From: Bacteroidales bacterium
GTDB taxonomy: Bacteria; Bacteroidota; Bacteroidia; Bacteroidales; VadinHA17
Length of the DNA: 32,478 nucleotides
Assembly (NCBI GenBank): GCA_017882305.1
Contig: JADGPU010000032.1
Span: 1 to 32,478 of the forward strand
Direction of reading: 5' to 3'
This document shows positions 17,163 through 26,297 of this stretch, piece by piece (within the stretch, counting starts at the first letter, position 1; the number at the start of each line of letters is the position of its first letter). A model generated the notes under the pieces. That model searched no databases and was not told where the DNA came from. It was given only the letters and a program-made list of their open reading frames with translations. The position numbers were made by a program, and so were the translations under genes.

Positions 17163-18119
17163 CTATTTCAGAATAAAATTATATGTGATTGTACCCTTCT
17201 GGATTGCAGGTGCATCTTGTTTGACTTCGAACCGGGCCTCAAGAGCAGCTTCTTTTGCAACCTTCAGTAAATATTCATCGAGTGTGGTTGAGCCTTTTGT
17301 ACCCGGGGTTGCCTGAACAACTTTACCTGACCTGTCAACACTTACCTCAACTACTACTCTACCTTCACCCTGGTAATCGTATTTGGGAGGAGGCAGTGCC
17401 TGGAAACCACGCCCCTGAAGACTATAGGAAATACCTCCCTTGCCTCCTGGGCCTCCAGTACCGGTACCCTGTGTTCCAAGTCCGCTTCCGGTACCGCGAA
17501 CCTTAGAATTTATAGATCCGTTAGGGTCACCCTGGTTGCCACTTCCCCCGGCAATGCCTTCACTTGTAGAGTTTGTTCCTGTGTTTTTTGAATTTGCCAG
17601 TGCATTTTTTGTCCTGTTCATGATATCTGATTCACGTTGCTGTTCTGCTGCAATTCTCTTTTTCTCAGCTTCTTCCTCTCTGATCCTGACTCTTTCAGCT
17701 TCCTTTTGCTCTTTAATCTTCTTATCAGCTTCTATCTTCTCAAGTTTTTTCTTTGCAGCTTCGGGGTCCGCTTTCTTAACTGCGGGTGCTTCCTCAGTAT
17801 TCTGAGTCAAAAGAGGTTCTACTTTAGTTTTTGCAACAACTTTTGCAGATGAAGGAGGAGGAGAGGTCACTTCCTTAATTGCAGGCGGGGAATACTTTCC
17901 CTTAAGTGCTGGTGGGGAGGGTTCAATCATACCCATACCGCTCTCCCCGGTTCCGAAATTAACAAGAATACCTTCTTCCGTTTCAGGAGGGGGAGGAGTA
18001 GAAAACCCAACCAGAATAAGGAAACCAAACAACATTATATGTATTAATGTGGTACCCAGAATCCCTTTCCTTCTACCTGATGCAGTTTTCTGTAGTTCAG
18101 TATTTAGTTTTGTTTGCAA
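17163..18119 (-). CDS. Energy transducer TonB
   Basis: 318 residues. It passes proton-motive energy from the inner membrane to TonB-dependent outer-membrane receptors. Order: short basic cytoplasmic head (1-22), one membrane helix (about 20-40), a proline-rich stretch (41-92), a charged helical region rich in K, E and A (about 113-170), a Gly/Ser/Thr linker (180-230), and the TonB C-terminal domain (about 235-318) with GEGRVVVEVSVDRSGKVVQA and a final ITYNFILK. The start is TTG: an in-frame TAA lies directly before it and the next ATG is inside the membrane helix, so TTG is the only credible start, helped by AAGAG 8 nt upstream. No exbB/exbD genes adjoin it. Confidence 0.9.
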   Translation of the reverse strand: MQTKLNTELQKTASGRRKGILGTTLIHIMLFGFLILVGFSTPPPPETEEGILVNFGTGESGMGMIEPSPPALKGKYSPPAIKEVTSPPPSSAKVVAKTKVEPLLTQNTEEAPAVKKADPEAAKKKLEKIEADKKIKEQKEAERVRIREEEAEKKRIAAEQQRESDIMNRTKNALANSKNTGTNSTSEGIAGGSGNQGDPNGSINSKVRGTGSGLGTQGTGTGGPGGKGGISYSLQGRGFQALPPPKYDYQGEGRVVVEVSVDRSGKVVQATPGTKGSTTLDEYLLKVAKEAALEARFEVKQDAPAIQKGTITYNFILK

Positions 18120-18275
18120 TTATTCGCTCTTAATAGTTTATCCTCAACCTTCACAGGTTTTCGCCAGGCTAAGTTATGAATAAACGAAATGATATCCAGT
18201 TCTATTATGTCCGGTTAATAACAATGATAAAAATTTATTAACTAAAATATCGGATAAAAATGAATTTATTCAGGT

Positions 18276-21200
18276 CTATTTATTTATTATTTTTGTCTCA
18301 TCCTCTTTCTTCATATCGGTTTTTGCTTTTTTCCTGAACAAATCAGAAAACCTGTTAAAATCCTGATTGTAGAATATACCGACACCCTGAGTGTATGGAC
18401 TCATTCCGGATCCCATATACGTATCATTATAACGGTTGAATACTTTGAAGCGTAGTTTTTGAGTAAGCTTTAATTCTGCATCAAAATCCCCTGTTAATTG
18501 ATTAGTATTACCCGTTAGCTGATTAGTACTATTGCCAGCTCCCCTGACATCAAAATTGCCATTAAGAACTACTTTGTTGTTCAGAATCTGGGTAGATAAA
18601 GCAAGCTGTGCATCCTGCGGACTTATTGCAGTGGATCCTGGCCTTATATTTAATCCAATATCAACATTTTTGGATAATTGTGATAACATGTTGCTGACCT
18701 GGTTTGAGATCATTTCAAAAGATGTTGCTGCCATTGCCGATGTGGCACTTGTGGTTGTTGAGAGTGAAGAAGCTCCAGTAGAAATAAAATTGTTTATTAA
18801 GAGGAGAGCAGTTACCTGGCGTGTCAATTCTTCTTGTGTTGAAATTGCATTTTGCAGCTTGGTTCTGGTGGCTTCATCAGCATCCGGAAGATAAATATCG
18901 AATTCAATTACAGGATTGAATAGTTTACCTGATAAATTCAGCTGAGGTTCAACACGTATTCGTTCACTATAGTTCGGATCGTCAAGTACAGAGGCAAGTG
19001 ACGCTTTCAGGTTCAAATAGGAAGCTTTTAAATCAATTTCTGCATCCTTAAGATTTCCGTTGAACATTATCTTACCTCCATTTTCCACATGAAAGGGTTT
19101 GTTTATAATAGGACCAAGAGTAAAATTATAAGTCCCATCTTCAATCGTATAGTCACCTAATACTCCAAAATCCCCTTTTTTATTAAGACTTACCTTCAGG
19201 TTATAGCTTGAACCATGACCTTTCATGATATCGCCTGCCTTTGAATCAAAAATAATCTGGATCTCAGCATCCGGTGTCACTTCCAGATTCATGGTAATAT
19301 CCATTCCGATTTGTTTTGAAGAGGCGAGAGGTATCATGTTCCTTTCACTGTGTTCTGCTTTTTTACCCTTACTTGAATCAACAAAAGAGATATATGAATA
19401 TTCAGACACTGAAAGGCCTTTACTTATAGGAACTAAAAGTTCTGAGGTTTTTCCTGTTTTGTTCGATTTACTTGTTTTGGCAGATATATCAAATGAGAGA
19501 GTATTCTGATCGCTTTTTATTTTTGCAATACTTTTTTCAACATAAACGGTGCCATAGAACATTTGATTGTCCTTAGATTGGGTGTTTAATACCAAAAAAC
19601 CCTTTGAATCGATATTGATTGTGAGATCAGCAGCATAATCACGGAAATTTTTATGATTAACTGTTCCAGAAAGAGTTGCAATGTTGCCTTCTATATCCTT
19701 TATCCTGACATCATTGAATTTAATTCCTTGCTTATCGAACCTGATGGTATCATTCAGAGAGTATTTGGTTTGAAGATAATTAATCTTCACAGACGCATTC
19801 TCAACCATCGCTGCACCTGTTAGAAAAATATTGCCTGTTTCTCCTGATAAATTTAACTTACCCGATGCAAAACCGCTAATTTCAGAAGCGAACACCTTAA
19901 GCAACGGATTTAGAAAAACTACCGGTAATTTTTTAGCTTTGGCGGCAAGATTTATTTTTTTGTTGGAAGGATCATAGATTCCTGAAATATCAAACATTTT
20001 TATTCCATTGAGGTTATTGCTGGCCTCTATTTTTACAACCTTTCTGGCATTGTCCAAAACCGAGTTAATTGATATATTCCCAAACTTGCTGCCAAGCACA
20101 GCGAAATTGTCAATGACAATATTCCCGGCAAGTAATAAACTTTTATAAACATTGGATAAAAGGATTTTTCCGTTAAGACTACCCTTAAAATCGAGAGGAA
20201 TCGCACCAGGATCATTATTCCTCTTCCGGTTTATCCAATAGTTCAGAGGAGCAATATCAATTCCCTTAAACTCGAGATATAACGTATCAGAAGGATTTTC
20301 CGAAACAGAACCATCAATGAGGTAGGACCGTTCTTTACTTGTAATAAAAAGCTTATTTATGTTTATTGAATTTGAATCGATCAGAATTGATGAATTGCTT
20401 AATTTCCAGAGATTATTATCTGAATAAATATGGGAGGAATCAATATCAACCCTCAGAATCGCATAGCGATTCCCAATTGTATTTTTAACTACTGTACCCC
20501 GTGCCGTAAAATTTCCCTGGTTGATGATTGTGTCTTTATTATCCCAATTAACTTTAAAAGTGAAATTATCAGGTTTTGTCTTAAGGCCTACTGAAAAATC
20601 CTTAAGTTCAGATTGTCCCATAATGTTAAAAGATGAACTATTGATGCCCAATATTAATTCAGATCCTGAAACACTGGCATCAAACGAAAAATCTTTGAAA
20701 ACATTATTTTTAATTGTAAGTAAATCTGCCTTCCCTCTAATGTTTATAGTGCTATCGGCAAATATCGACCCCTTTATATAACTTTTATCAGATATTAATA
20801 CTCCTGTTCTGAAAAAATTATTGATCTTATCGGTATTCTTAAAATTAAGATTAAAAATGAACTTATTTTTTTTGAGAACGTCCTGTTTACCGCTGATATG
20901 AAACTGTGAAGGCATCAGGGATACAAGTGTAGATTTTACCAGCCTTCCAAGTCCGGCAAAATTATAGTAACCTTTTATATCTGCATCCATAAAATCTGTC
21001 CTCAGACTTAATTCAGGTTCATTGCCTTCTTTGTAGGTCCTTATGGAGAAGTTATAAAGTTCCAGGTTATTGTTATATTTTCTGAATTTTGAATTAAGAA
21101 GTTTTATTTCACCATCAAGGTTGTCTATACTATTTCCTTTAAAATTAGATGTCAGGAGCACAGTGACAGTAGAAGTAGTGTCAAGTTTATCAAAATTCAA

Positions 21201-22736
21201 CTTATGAAGATTTGCATCTGCGATATTAAGAGTAAAATCAAATTCTGGCAGCTTATTATTAAAATTAAGTAATCCCAGAAGGTTCAGCTTAATATTAGGG
21301 TCGACAATGTTTATACTTCCGTCCCAGGTTTTTTCTGTGAAAGATCCATTCAAAGTTATATTACGATATAGATACTTATTTATTTCAATACTGTCAATTT
21401 TACCAGTAAGATTAGCAGCAAATTTTTTCAAAGAATAGGCATATCCATCAACATTAGCCTGCATGCTGAGGTTCCCTAAAAGTTCAGATTTGCCTGTAAG
21501 TTCTCCGATATTTATGTCACTTCCTTTCACCAGTCCTTTTACCATGTATTTTTTGGATTCTCCTGGTCTGAGTGATATATCGGTACGAATATTTCCCTGG
21601 CTGGTTCTGATTTCTCCATAGGTTACAAAATCTGTCATAAATCCGGTAAAGCTACCGTTAAATGAGATGTTCCCAAGCTTCCTGATAGCCTCAGGAATTA
21701 TTAAAAACCCTTTGCCTGGCAGATTTATCTGCTCGAAATCCTTGGCATTAGTCTTAAGACTGTTAACTCCGATATATAAGTAGGTATTTTCTATTTTCGG
21801 GAGGCCTGAAAAATCAAAATCACAATCAAGCGAAGTAAAGTTCCTGTACGTAAGTTTGATATTACGACCTCTTAGTTCTGATATGGTTCCCAGAATCTTT
21901 CCTGATAACCATACTGACTCGTTTATGCTATCAGTAAAGGGCATAAAATATTGAAAATCAGAAGTATTTATTAGTGATTTATCCAGCAGAATATCGAGTT
22001 TTACCTTTTCTGCAAAATTTTTAAATGAGCCTGCTGAATCAGCAATCAGACCGAATCTGGTAATATTAAATATACTGCTGTCACATTTGATAGAAACTGA
22101 ATTAAGGAGAATGTTCTGTTTAGCAATAATGACAGAGCTCTTCATCGTCTTCAAAGTGAAACCGCTTGATTCTTTAAATCCCAGTTTGTAGATGTTAAAA
22201 GTAGTTGTATCATTCAGTGTCTTCAGATCTTCAACGATCCCATTAATCCCTGAAAGATTCAGGTTATTAAAGTCCATCCTGGTTTTCCCCGCGGGAGCAC
22301 TACGGTTAATAAAAGAAAATCTGCCTCCATTGATATCAACCTGATCAATTGAGAATCTGCTTTCGCCTTTTTTTACAGAGTCAGCAGGGTTCTTAATCAT
22401 ATTAAGATACCATGTAAGGTTCATCAGACCTGTGGAGTCGGTTATAAGTGCAATAACAGGTTCGATCAAACTTACATTTCCCAGCCTGAATGATCTATTT
22501 TTAAAATCCATTCTCCTGATGCCGACCTGAATCTGTTTTGAATATAACAGAGTATCATTATTTCTGTCTTTAATGATTATGTCATTGATAGACAGTTTAT
22601 TGAAGAATTTGTACTCAATAGAACCAATAGATATTGTTGATTTGATTTTGTTTGAAAAGTGATTTGTTATTCTTTTTACCAGGAATGTCTGTACTTCAGA
22701 AGTCTGCAATAAGAGATAAAGGACAGTGGGGAGCAT
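18276..22736 (-). CDS. tamB: TamB-family translocation/assembly protein (DUF490)
   Basis: 1486 residues from the ATG at 22736. TamB/AsmA-like proteins are long beta-taco bridges across the periplasm, anchored in the inner membrane, that help build the outer membrane by moving lipid or assisting barrel proteins. The chain is made of hundreds of alternating beta strands (many I-x-I-x patterns) and ends with the conserved TamB domain (about 1020-1450), including DYTIEDGTYNFTLGPI, NPVIEFDIYLPDADE and a C-terminal barrel-like RYNDTYMGSGMSPYTQGVGIFY. The start is doubtful: the ATG falls inside the membrane helix, and the open frame goes on upstream to 22811 encoding a basic head and the rest of the helix, but without ATG, GTG or TTG. 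Confidence 0.9.
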   Translation of the reverse strand: MLPTVLYLLLQTSEVQTFLVKRITNHFSNKIKSTISIGSIEYKFFNKLSINDIIIKDRNNDTLLYSKQIQVGIRRMDFKNRSFRLGNVSLIEPVIALITDSTGLMNLTWYLNMIKNPADSVKKGESRFSIDQVDINGGRFSFINRSAPAGKTRMDFNNLNLSGINGIVEDLKTLNDTTTFNIYKLGFKESSGFTLKTMKSSVIIAKQNILLNSVSIKCDSSIFNITRFGLIADSAGSFKNFAEKVKLDILLDKSLINTSDFQYFMPFTDSINESVWLSGKILGTISELRGRNIKLTYRNFTSLDCDFDFSGLPKIENTYLYIGVNSLKTNAKDFEQINLPGKGFLIIPEAIRKLGNISFNGSFTGFMTDFVTYGEIRTSQGNIRTDISLRPGESKKYMVKGLVKGSDINIGELTGKSELLGNLSMQANVDGYAYSLKKFAANLTGKIDSIEINKYLYRNITLNGSFTEKTWDGSINIVDPNIKLNLLGLLNFNNKLPEFDFTLNIADANLHKLNFDKLDTTSTVTVLLTSNFKGNSIDNLDGEIKLLNSKFRKYNNNLELYNFSIRTYKEGNEPELSLRTDFMDADIKGYYNFAGLGRLVKSTLVSLMPSQFHISGKQDVLKKNKFIFNLNFKNTDKINNFFRTGVLISDKSYIKGSIFADSTINIRGKADLLTIKNNVFKDFSFDASVSGSELILGINSSSFNIMGQSELKDFSVGLKTKPDNFTFKVNWDNKDTIINQGNFTARGTVVKNTIGNRYAILRVDIDSSHIYSDNNLWKLSNSSILIDSNSININKLFITSKERSYLIDGSVSENPSDTLYLEFKGIDIAPLNYWINRKRNNDPGAIPLDFKGSLNGKILLSNVYKSLLLAGNIVIDNFAVLGSKFGNISINSVLDNARKVVKIEASNNLNGIKMFDISGIYDPSNKKINLAAKAKKLPVVFLNPLLKVFASEISGFASGKLNLSGETGNIFLTGAAMVENASVKINYLQTKYSLNDTIRFDKQGIKFNDVRIKDIEGNIATLSGTVNHKNFRDYAADLTINIDSKGFLVLNTQSKDNQMFYGTVYVEKSIAKIKSDQNTLSFDISAKTSKSNKTGKTSELLVPISKGLSVSEYSYISFVDSSKGKKAEHSERNMIPLASSKQIGMDITMNLEVTPDAEIQIIFDSKAGDIMKGHGSSYNLKVSLNKKGDFGVLGDYTIEDGTYNFTLGPIINKPFHVENGGKIMFNGNLKDAEIDLKASYLNLKASLASVLDDPNYSERIRVEPQLNLSGKLFNPVIEFDIYLPDADEATRTKLQNAISTQEELTRQVTALLLINNFISTGASSLSTTTSATSAMAATSFEMISNQVSNMLSQLSKNVDIGLNIRPGSTAISPQDAQLALSTQILNNKVVLNGNFDVRGAGNSTNQLTGNTNQLTGDFDAELKLTQKLRFKVFNRYNDTYMGSGMSPYTQGVGIFYNQDFNRFSDLFRKKAKTDMKKEDETKIINK

Positions 22737-22897
22737 TATTATGACCCCGAAAACTATAACAAAATATTTAAGTGATCTTTTAATTTTTTTGAGATTAAAA
22801 TGAAAAAGGTTTTAAAATATCAATTTCCTGATTCGTTAGAATTTAAAGCCTTAAAGATAGTGAAACTCAGATTAATTGTCAGGTTTTATTAATCCTG

Positions 22898-23143
22898 TCA
22901 AATCGCTTTGTTTTTATTCCTGATAAATTCACCTATAATTGGTTCCGCATCTTTATAGTCAGTTTGCTGGATATAGAGATCAATCGTTGAGGGAGTACCT
23001 ACCAGAATTCCTGCAGCCATACCTGATTTGTAGTCATTTTTGATTAATGGATATATTCCGGTTTCTTCCAATTTATTTTTAAGTGAAATTACGGATATTT
23101 CAGTCCCCGTATAAATCCTGATCATCTTATTTTTTTCATTCAT
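22898..23143 (-). CDS. DUF2007-type small protein
   Basis: 81 residues from the ATG at 23143; a GTG three codons earlier (23152) is also possible, as is the ATG at 23125. The pattern IRIYTGTEISVISLKNKLEE, LIKNDYKSGMAAGI and VDLYIQQTDYKDAEPIIGEF matches the DUF2007 family (putative signal-transducing protein), a small ferredoxin-like fold of unknown role. No membrane segment or signal. It has its own candidate promoter and lies between TamB and the divergent small gene at 23353. Confidence 0.8.
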   Translation of the reverse strand: MNEKNKMIRIYTGTEISVISLKNKLEETGIYPLIKNDYKSGMAAGILVGTPSTIDLYIQQTDYKDAEPIIGEFIRNKNKAI

Positions 23144-23173
23144 TTGTTGCACTTTTTAGTTCATTTCTATTAC

Positions 23174-23181
23174 CAAAGTTA
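23174..23181 (-). promoter_or_regulatory. Candidate promoter of the DUF2007 gene (TAACTTTG)
   Basis: TAACTTTG on the minus strand is an exact TAnnTTTG match, 30 nt before the ATG at 23143. It lies back to back with a plus-strand element at 23195. Confidence 0.55.
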
Positions 23182-23194
23182 CAAGTTCAATTCT

Positions 23195-23202
23195 TATTTT
23201 TG
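23195..23202 (+). promoter_or_regulatory. Candidate plus-strand promoter (TATTTTTG)
   Basis: TATTTTTG matches TAnnTTTG. If used, the transcript would have a leader of about 145 nt before the small gene at 23353. The leader region shows no clear structure. Confidence 0.35.
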
Positions 23203-23352
23203 CATATCTTTAATAAACTTTCGATATTTGCCAGGAGCAGCATTTACTTCCTTTACAATATTTTGATATTATAGTATAACGTTTTAATGCAATCAGAATA
23301 TAACACTTTTAAAATTTAGATTTCTTATCAAAAAACTATTCCGGAACTGGTT

Positions 23353-23637
23353 ATGAAAAAACAAAGATTCAGAATAATAAGTTACAATAAAAATGATACT
23401 TTTTTTTACGAAACAAAAGTAAAAACATGGTTTGGATGGGTTTCTTTCACTGTATTTTATAAAACGGAAATTCTTCATGTTTTTTCCGTTCCGTCAGCAC
23501 ACAAATCTATGGCTTATGAGCATATTTATCAGTACTGCCAAATAAGAGGATATGAAAAGAAAGAGATTGAAATTACTGAAATTAATAAAAGTGAAAGCAG
23601 AAAATGGATATTATTTCAAAGAACTTATTCTGACTAA
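23353..23637 (+). CDS. Small basic protein of unknown function
   Basis: 94 residues, starting at an ATG followed by lysines (MKKQRFRII). It is rich in Lys, Tyr and Phe, with an aromatic core segment YETKVKTWFGWVSFTVFYKT, and it ends in a mixed charged tail. No membrane helix, signal peptide or cysteine cluster. The style recalls small Bacteroidetes proteins with an FFGW-type motif, but I cannot name a family. It lies 60 nt before tsaD on the same strand and may be co-transcribed. Codon use looks like its neighbours, and the minus-strand frame under it is only 61 codons, so it is probably a real gene. Confidence 0.6.
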   Translation: MKKQRFRIISYNKNDTFFYETKVKTWFGWVSFTVFYKTEILHVFSVPSAHKSMAYEHIYQYCQIRGYEKKEIEITEINKSESRKWILFQRTYSD

Positions 23638-23697
23638 GAAGAGTTTAATAAATTGACAATCAAAATATCCTAAAATATTCCGAAAAACGAAGTATTG

Positions 23698-24711
23698 ATG
23701 GCAGTTACAATCTTAGCAATAGAATCGTCTTGCGATGATACCTCAGTTGCAATCATCAGGGATGGTTACGTTCTTTCCAATCTTATTGCCAACCAGGATA
23801 TTCATATGTCGTACGGCGGTGTTGTCCCTGAACTGGCATCCAGAGCTCATCAGGCTAACATTGTGCCAGTTACACATCAGGCTATATTAAAAGCCGGAAT
23901 ACATGCGGAAGAAATTAACGCAGTTGCCTTTACCCGTGGACCAGGACTTCTGGGTTCACTCCTGGTAGGGACTTCATTTGCAAAAGGATTTGCTCTTGCT
24001 CAAAACATTCCTTTAATTGAGGTAAACCATCTTCAGGCACATGTTATGGCGCACTTTATTCTAGAGAAGGATAAGAATAACAGGTTGCCCTCTTTCCCTT
24101 TCCTCTGTCTGCTTGTGTCAGGTGGTCATACGCGGATAATTATTATGAAAAGCCAGCTCGAGATGGAGGTTATCGGAAACACAATTGATGATGCAGCTGG
24201 CGAGGCTTTTGATAAATGTGGAAAAGTAATGGGTTTTACTTATCCTGCAGGTCCACTGATCGATAAGCTAGCCAGTGACGGAAATATGAATGCTTTCAGG
24301 TTTTCAAAACCTCATGTCAAAGGTCTTGATTTTAGTTTTAGCGGATTAAAGACAAGCTTTCTCTATTTTCTGCGCGACAGATTAAATGAGGAACCTGATT
24401 TTATTGAACATAATAAAGCGGATCTGTGCGCCTCTCTTCAGCATACAATAATCAGCGTTCTTATTAGTAAGGTAGTAAATGCCTCCCTGCAAACTGGAAT
24501 CAGGGAGATCGGGATTGCCGGAGGAGTTTCAGCAAATTCAGGTTTAAGGAAAGAGATGAAAAAGGAGGCTGAAAAGAGAAATTGGAACCTGTTTGTTCCC
24601 GAATTCAGATACACCACAGATAATGCTGCAATGATTGGCATTACTGGTTACTATAAATATCTGAAAGGTGAATTTTCAGGTCATGATGTAACTCCAATGG
24701 CCAGATATTAA
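23698..24711 (+). CDS. tsaD: tRNA N6-adenosine threonylcarbamoyltransferase TsaD
   Basis: 337 residues from the ATG at 23698; the TTG just before it (23695) is in frame but less likely. With TsaB and TsaE it transfers the threonylcarbamoyl group to A37 of tRNAs reading ANN codons (t6A). Seen: ILAIESSCDDTSVAI (5-19), GGVVPELASRAHQ (40-52), the metal ligands in NHLQAHVMAH (His111 and His115), the nucleotide loop LVSGGHT (139-145), FSFSGLKTS, GGVSAN and FRYTTDNAAMIG near the end. Length is usual. A T-run directly after the stop may end its transcript. Confidence 0.97.
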   Translation: MAVTILAIESSCDDTSVAIIRDGYVLSNLIANQDIHMSYGGVVPELASRAHQANIVPVTHQAILKAGIHAEEINAVAFTRGPGLLGSLLVGTSFAKGFALAQNIPLIEVNHLQAHVMAHFILEKDKNNRLPSFPFLCLLVSGGHTRIIIMKSQLEMEVIGNTIDDAAGEAFDKCGKVMGFTYPAGPLIDKLASDGNMNAFRFSKPHVKGLDFSFSGLKTSFLYFLRDRLNEEPDFIEHNKADLCASLQHTIISVLISKVVNASLQTGIREIGIAGGVSANSGLRKEMKKEAEKRNWNLFVPEFRYTTDNAAMIGITGYYKYLKGEFSGHDVTPMARY

Positions 24712-24733
24712 TTATTTTATTAATTTTTTTTTG

Positions 24734-24741
24734 TAATTTCG
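24734..24741 (+). promoter_or_regulatory. Weak candidate promoter of the SiaC-like gene (TAATTTCG)
   Basis: TAATTTCG differs from TAnnTTTG by one base and lies 16 nt before the ATG at 24758, after a run of nine T. It could allow separate transcription from tsaD. Confidence 0.35.
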
Positions 24742-24757
24742 TGACAAATTATATGAG

Positions 24758-25132
24758 ATGGAGGAGTTGAGGATTTCGCCAACAAAGAATACACCTGAGA
24801 TAATTTTAAATCCTGAGGGGATAATTCGTATTAAGGGCCGGTCAATACACGAGAATGTAGCTGATTTTTTTGAACCTATAGAAGATTGGATTAGCACTTA
24901 TATCACGGTTCCGGCTGAAATAACCAGTGTGGATTTAAATCTGGAATATTTTAACAGTGCCAGTGCCAAAGTATTTATACATATTTTACAAAAAATTACC
25001 TATGTCACTTTAAAGCATAAAAAATTCATATTCAACTGGTATTACGAAGAGGGTGATGATGATATCCTTGAACGTGGAGAGTACTTTGCTTCAGTACTTG
25101 ATGTACGGTTTAATTTTATCAAACTTAAGTGA
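24758..25132 (+). CDS. SiaC-family regulatory phosphoprotein (DUF1987)
   Basis: 124 residues. The pattern TPEIILNPEGIIRIKGRSIHENVADFFEPI, DLNLEYFNSASAKVFIHIL (59-77) and a final DVRFNFIKL fits the DUF1987/SiaC family. In Pseudomonas aeruginosa SiaC is phosphorylated by the kinase SiaB, dephosphorylated by the phosphatase SiaA, and in the unphosphorylated state activates the diguanylate cyclase SiaD. Here the segment around the expected phospho-site reads YFNSASAK (64-71). No siaA, siaB or siaD homologue is in the window, so the partner is unknown. Its last 8 nt overlap the 3' end of the convergent PLP-enzyme gene. Confidence 0.85.
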   Translation: MEELRISPTKNTPEIILNPEGIIRIKGRSIHENVADFFEPIEDWISTYITVPAEITSVDLNLEYFNSASAKVFIHILQKITYVTLKHKKFIFNWYYEEGDDDILERGEYFASVLDVRFNFIKLK

Positions 25133-26285
25133 TCTTCCTGAAAGCCTGATCGAGATCCCTGATTAATGAATCTGGTTCATCCAGACCAACATAGAATCTT
25201 ATAAGATTGTTTGAATATCCCTCTTTTGTCCTCTGATCATCAAACGACAATGCAGGAAAAACAAGCGATTCATGTCCGCCCCATGAGACACCGATAATGA
25301 ATTGCCTGAGGCTGTTTACAAAAAGTTCTATTTTAGTTTTATCAGTTAACGCCAGCCTTATGGAAAACAGGCCGGTTGGCTTTAACATCTGTTTGATTGC
25401 CAGGTTGTACTGTGGATGTCTCTTTGAGAGAGGATGTAAAACATCAGTTACCATAGGATGATTTTCAAAATATTCCACGACCTTCGTTGTTGTTGCCGAA
25501 ATCCTGTCAATTCTAGCCTGAAGAGTCCGTAATCCTCTGAGCATAAGCCATGCATTGAATGGAGAAATTATTCCGCCAAGCCCCATATACTCATTTTTAA
25601 AAATTCTTAATAAATTCTCAGATGATCCACAGACCATCCCTGCAACTATATCACTGTGTCCCCCCAGGTACTTGCTAGCTGAATGAAGTATTATATCAAT
25701 TCCCATGGCAGCCGGAGACTGTGTAAGGGGAGAGGAGTAACTATTGTCAATTAAAGTTGTAATTCCTGCATCCTTTGCAATTGAAGCAACTGCTTCTATA
25801 TCCTGAAGTTCAAATGTTAATGAATTTGGGCTTTCAAGATAAATAATTCTGGTGTTCTTCTTTAATGCCTTTTTAAAGTTTTCAGATTCTCGTCCATCGA
25901 CAAATGTCGTTTCAACACCGAACCGTGTCAGGAACCGGGTCATCAGCATATTTGTCCAGCTATAGTTATTACGTACACAGACTATATGGTCACCACTATT
26001 GACAAATGAAATTATTGCTGTCGAGATTGCAGCCATCCCGCTGGCAAAGGCGAGAGACTCTTCAGTGTCTTCCAGGGCTGCGATCTTTTTGCATAGGATA
26101 TCAACCGTAGGGTTATTTCCGCGTGAGTAGATGAGGCTGTTTTTTTCATCAGCAATCGCCTTTTTCAATTCCTCGACATCCCTGAAAGCAAAATTACTCG
26201 TCTGAAACAGTGGAGGAGCGATAGCATTAGAATATTTTTCTCTTTCTTCTCCAAGATGGTTAATTATGTATGAGATATCTTTCAT
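25125..26285 (-). CDS. Cys/Met metabolism PLP-dependent enzyme (cystathionine gamma-synthase/lyase family)
   Basis: 386 residues. The family contains cystathionine synthase and lyases and methionine gamma-lyase; all use PLP to cut or make C-S bonds. Motifs: YSRGNNPT (53-60), LAFASGMAAIS (78-88), ESPNS (151-155), LIDNSYSSP (178-186, Asp180 to the PLP nitrogen), and HSASKYLGGHSD (201-212) with the PLP lysine Lys205. The C-terminal SWGGHESLVFP is typical. The exact reaction cannot be told. It follows an amino acid permease by 12 nt in one operon, which fits uptake and breakdown of a sulfur amino acid, although biosynthesis is possible. Confidence 0.9.
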   Translation of the reverse strand: MKDISYIINHLGEEREKYSNAIAPPLFQTSNFAFRDVEELKKAIADEKNSLIYSRGNNPTVDILCKKIAALEDTEESLAFASGMAAISTAIISFVNSGDHIVCVRNNYSWTNMLMTRFLTRFGVETTFVDGRESENFKKALKKNTRIIYLESPNSLTFELQDIEAVASIAKDAGITTLIDNSYSSPLTQSPAAMGIDIILHSASKYLGGHSDIVAGMVCGSSENLLRIFKNEYMGLGGIISPFNAWLMLRGLRTLQARIDRISATTTKVVEYFENHPMVTDVLHPLSKRHPQYNLAIKQMLKPTGLFSIRLALTDKTKIELFVNSLRQFIIGVSWGGHESLVFPALSFDDQRTKEGYSNNLIRFYVGLDEPDSLIRDLDQAFRKIT

Positions 26286-26297
26286 AAGGTTATAATT

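Noticed and set aside
17440-17805. 121-codon plus-strand frame rich in Pro, Ser and Phe
   Set aside because: It is the antisense of the TonB proline- and charge-rich coding region; composition explains the open frame.
22798-22893. Plus-strand mini-frame beginning MKKVLKY
   Set aside because: It is about 31 codons, antisense to the TamB upstream region, with no supporting pattern or promoter.
24706-24733. AT-only hairpin and T-run after tsaD as a terminator
   Set aside because: The stem ATTAAT is too weak and self-complementary by chance in AT-rich DNA; only the T-run is notable.
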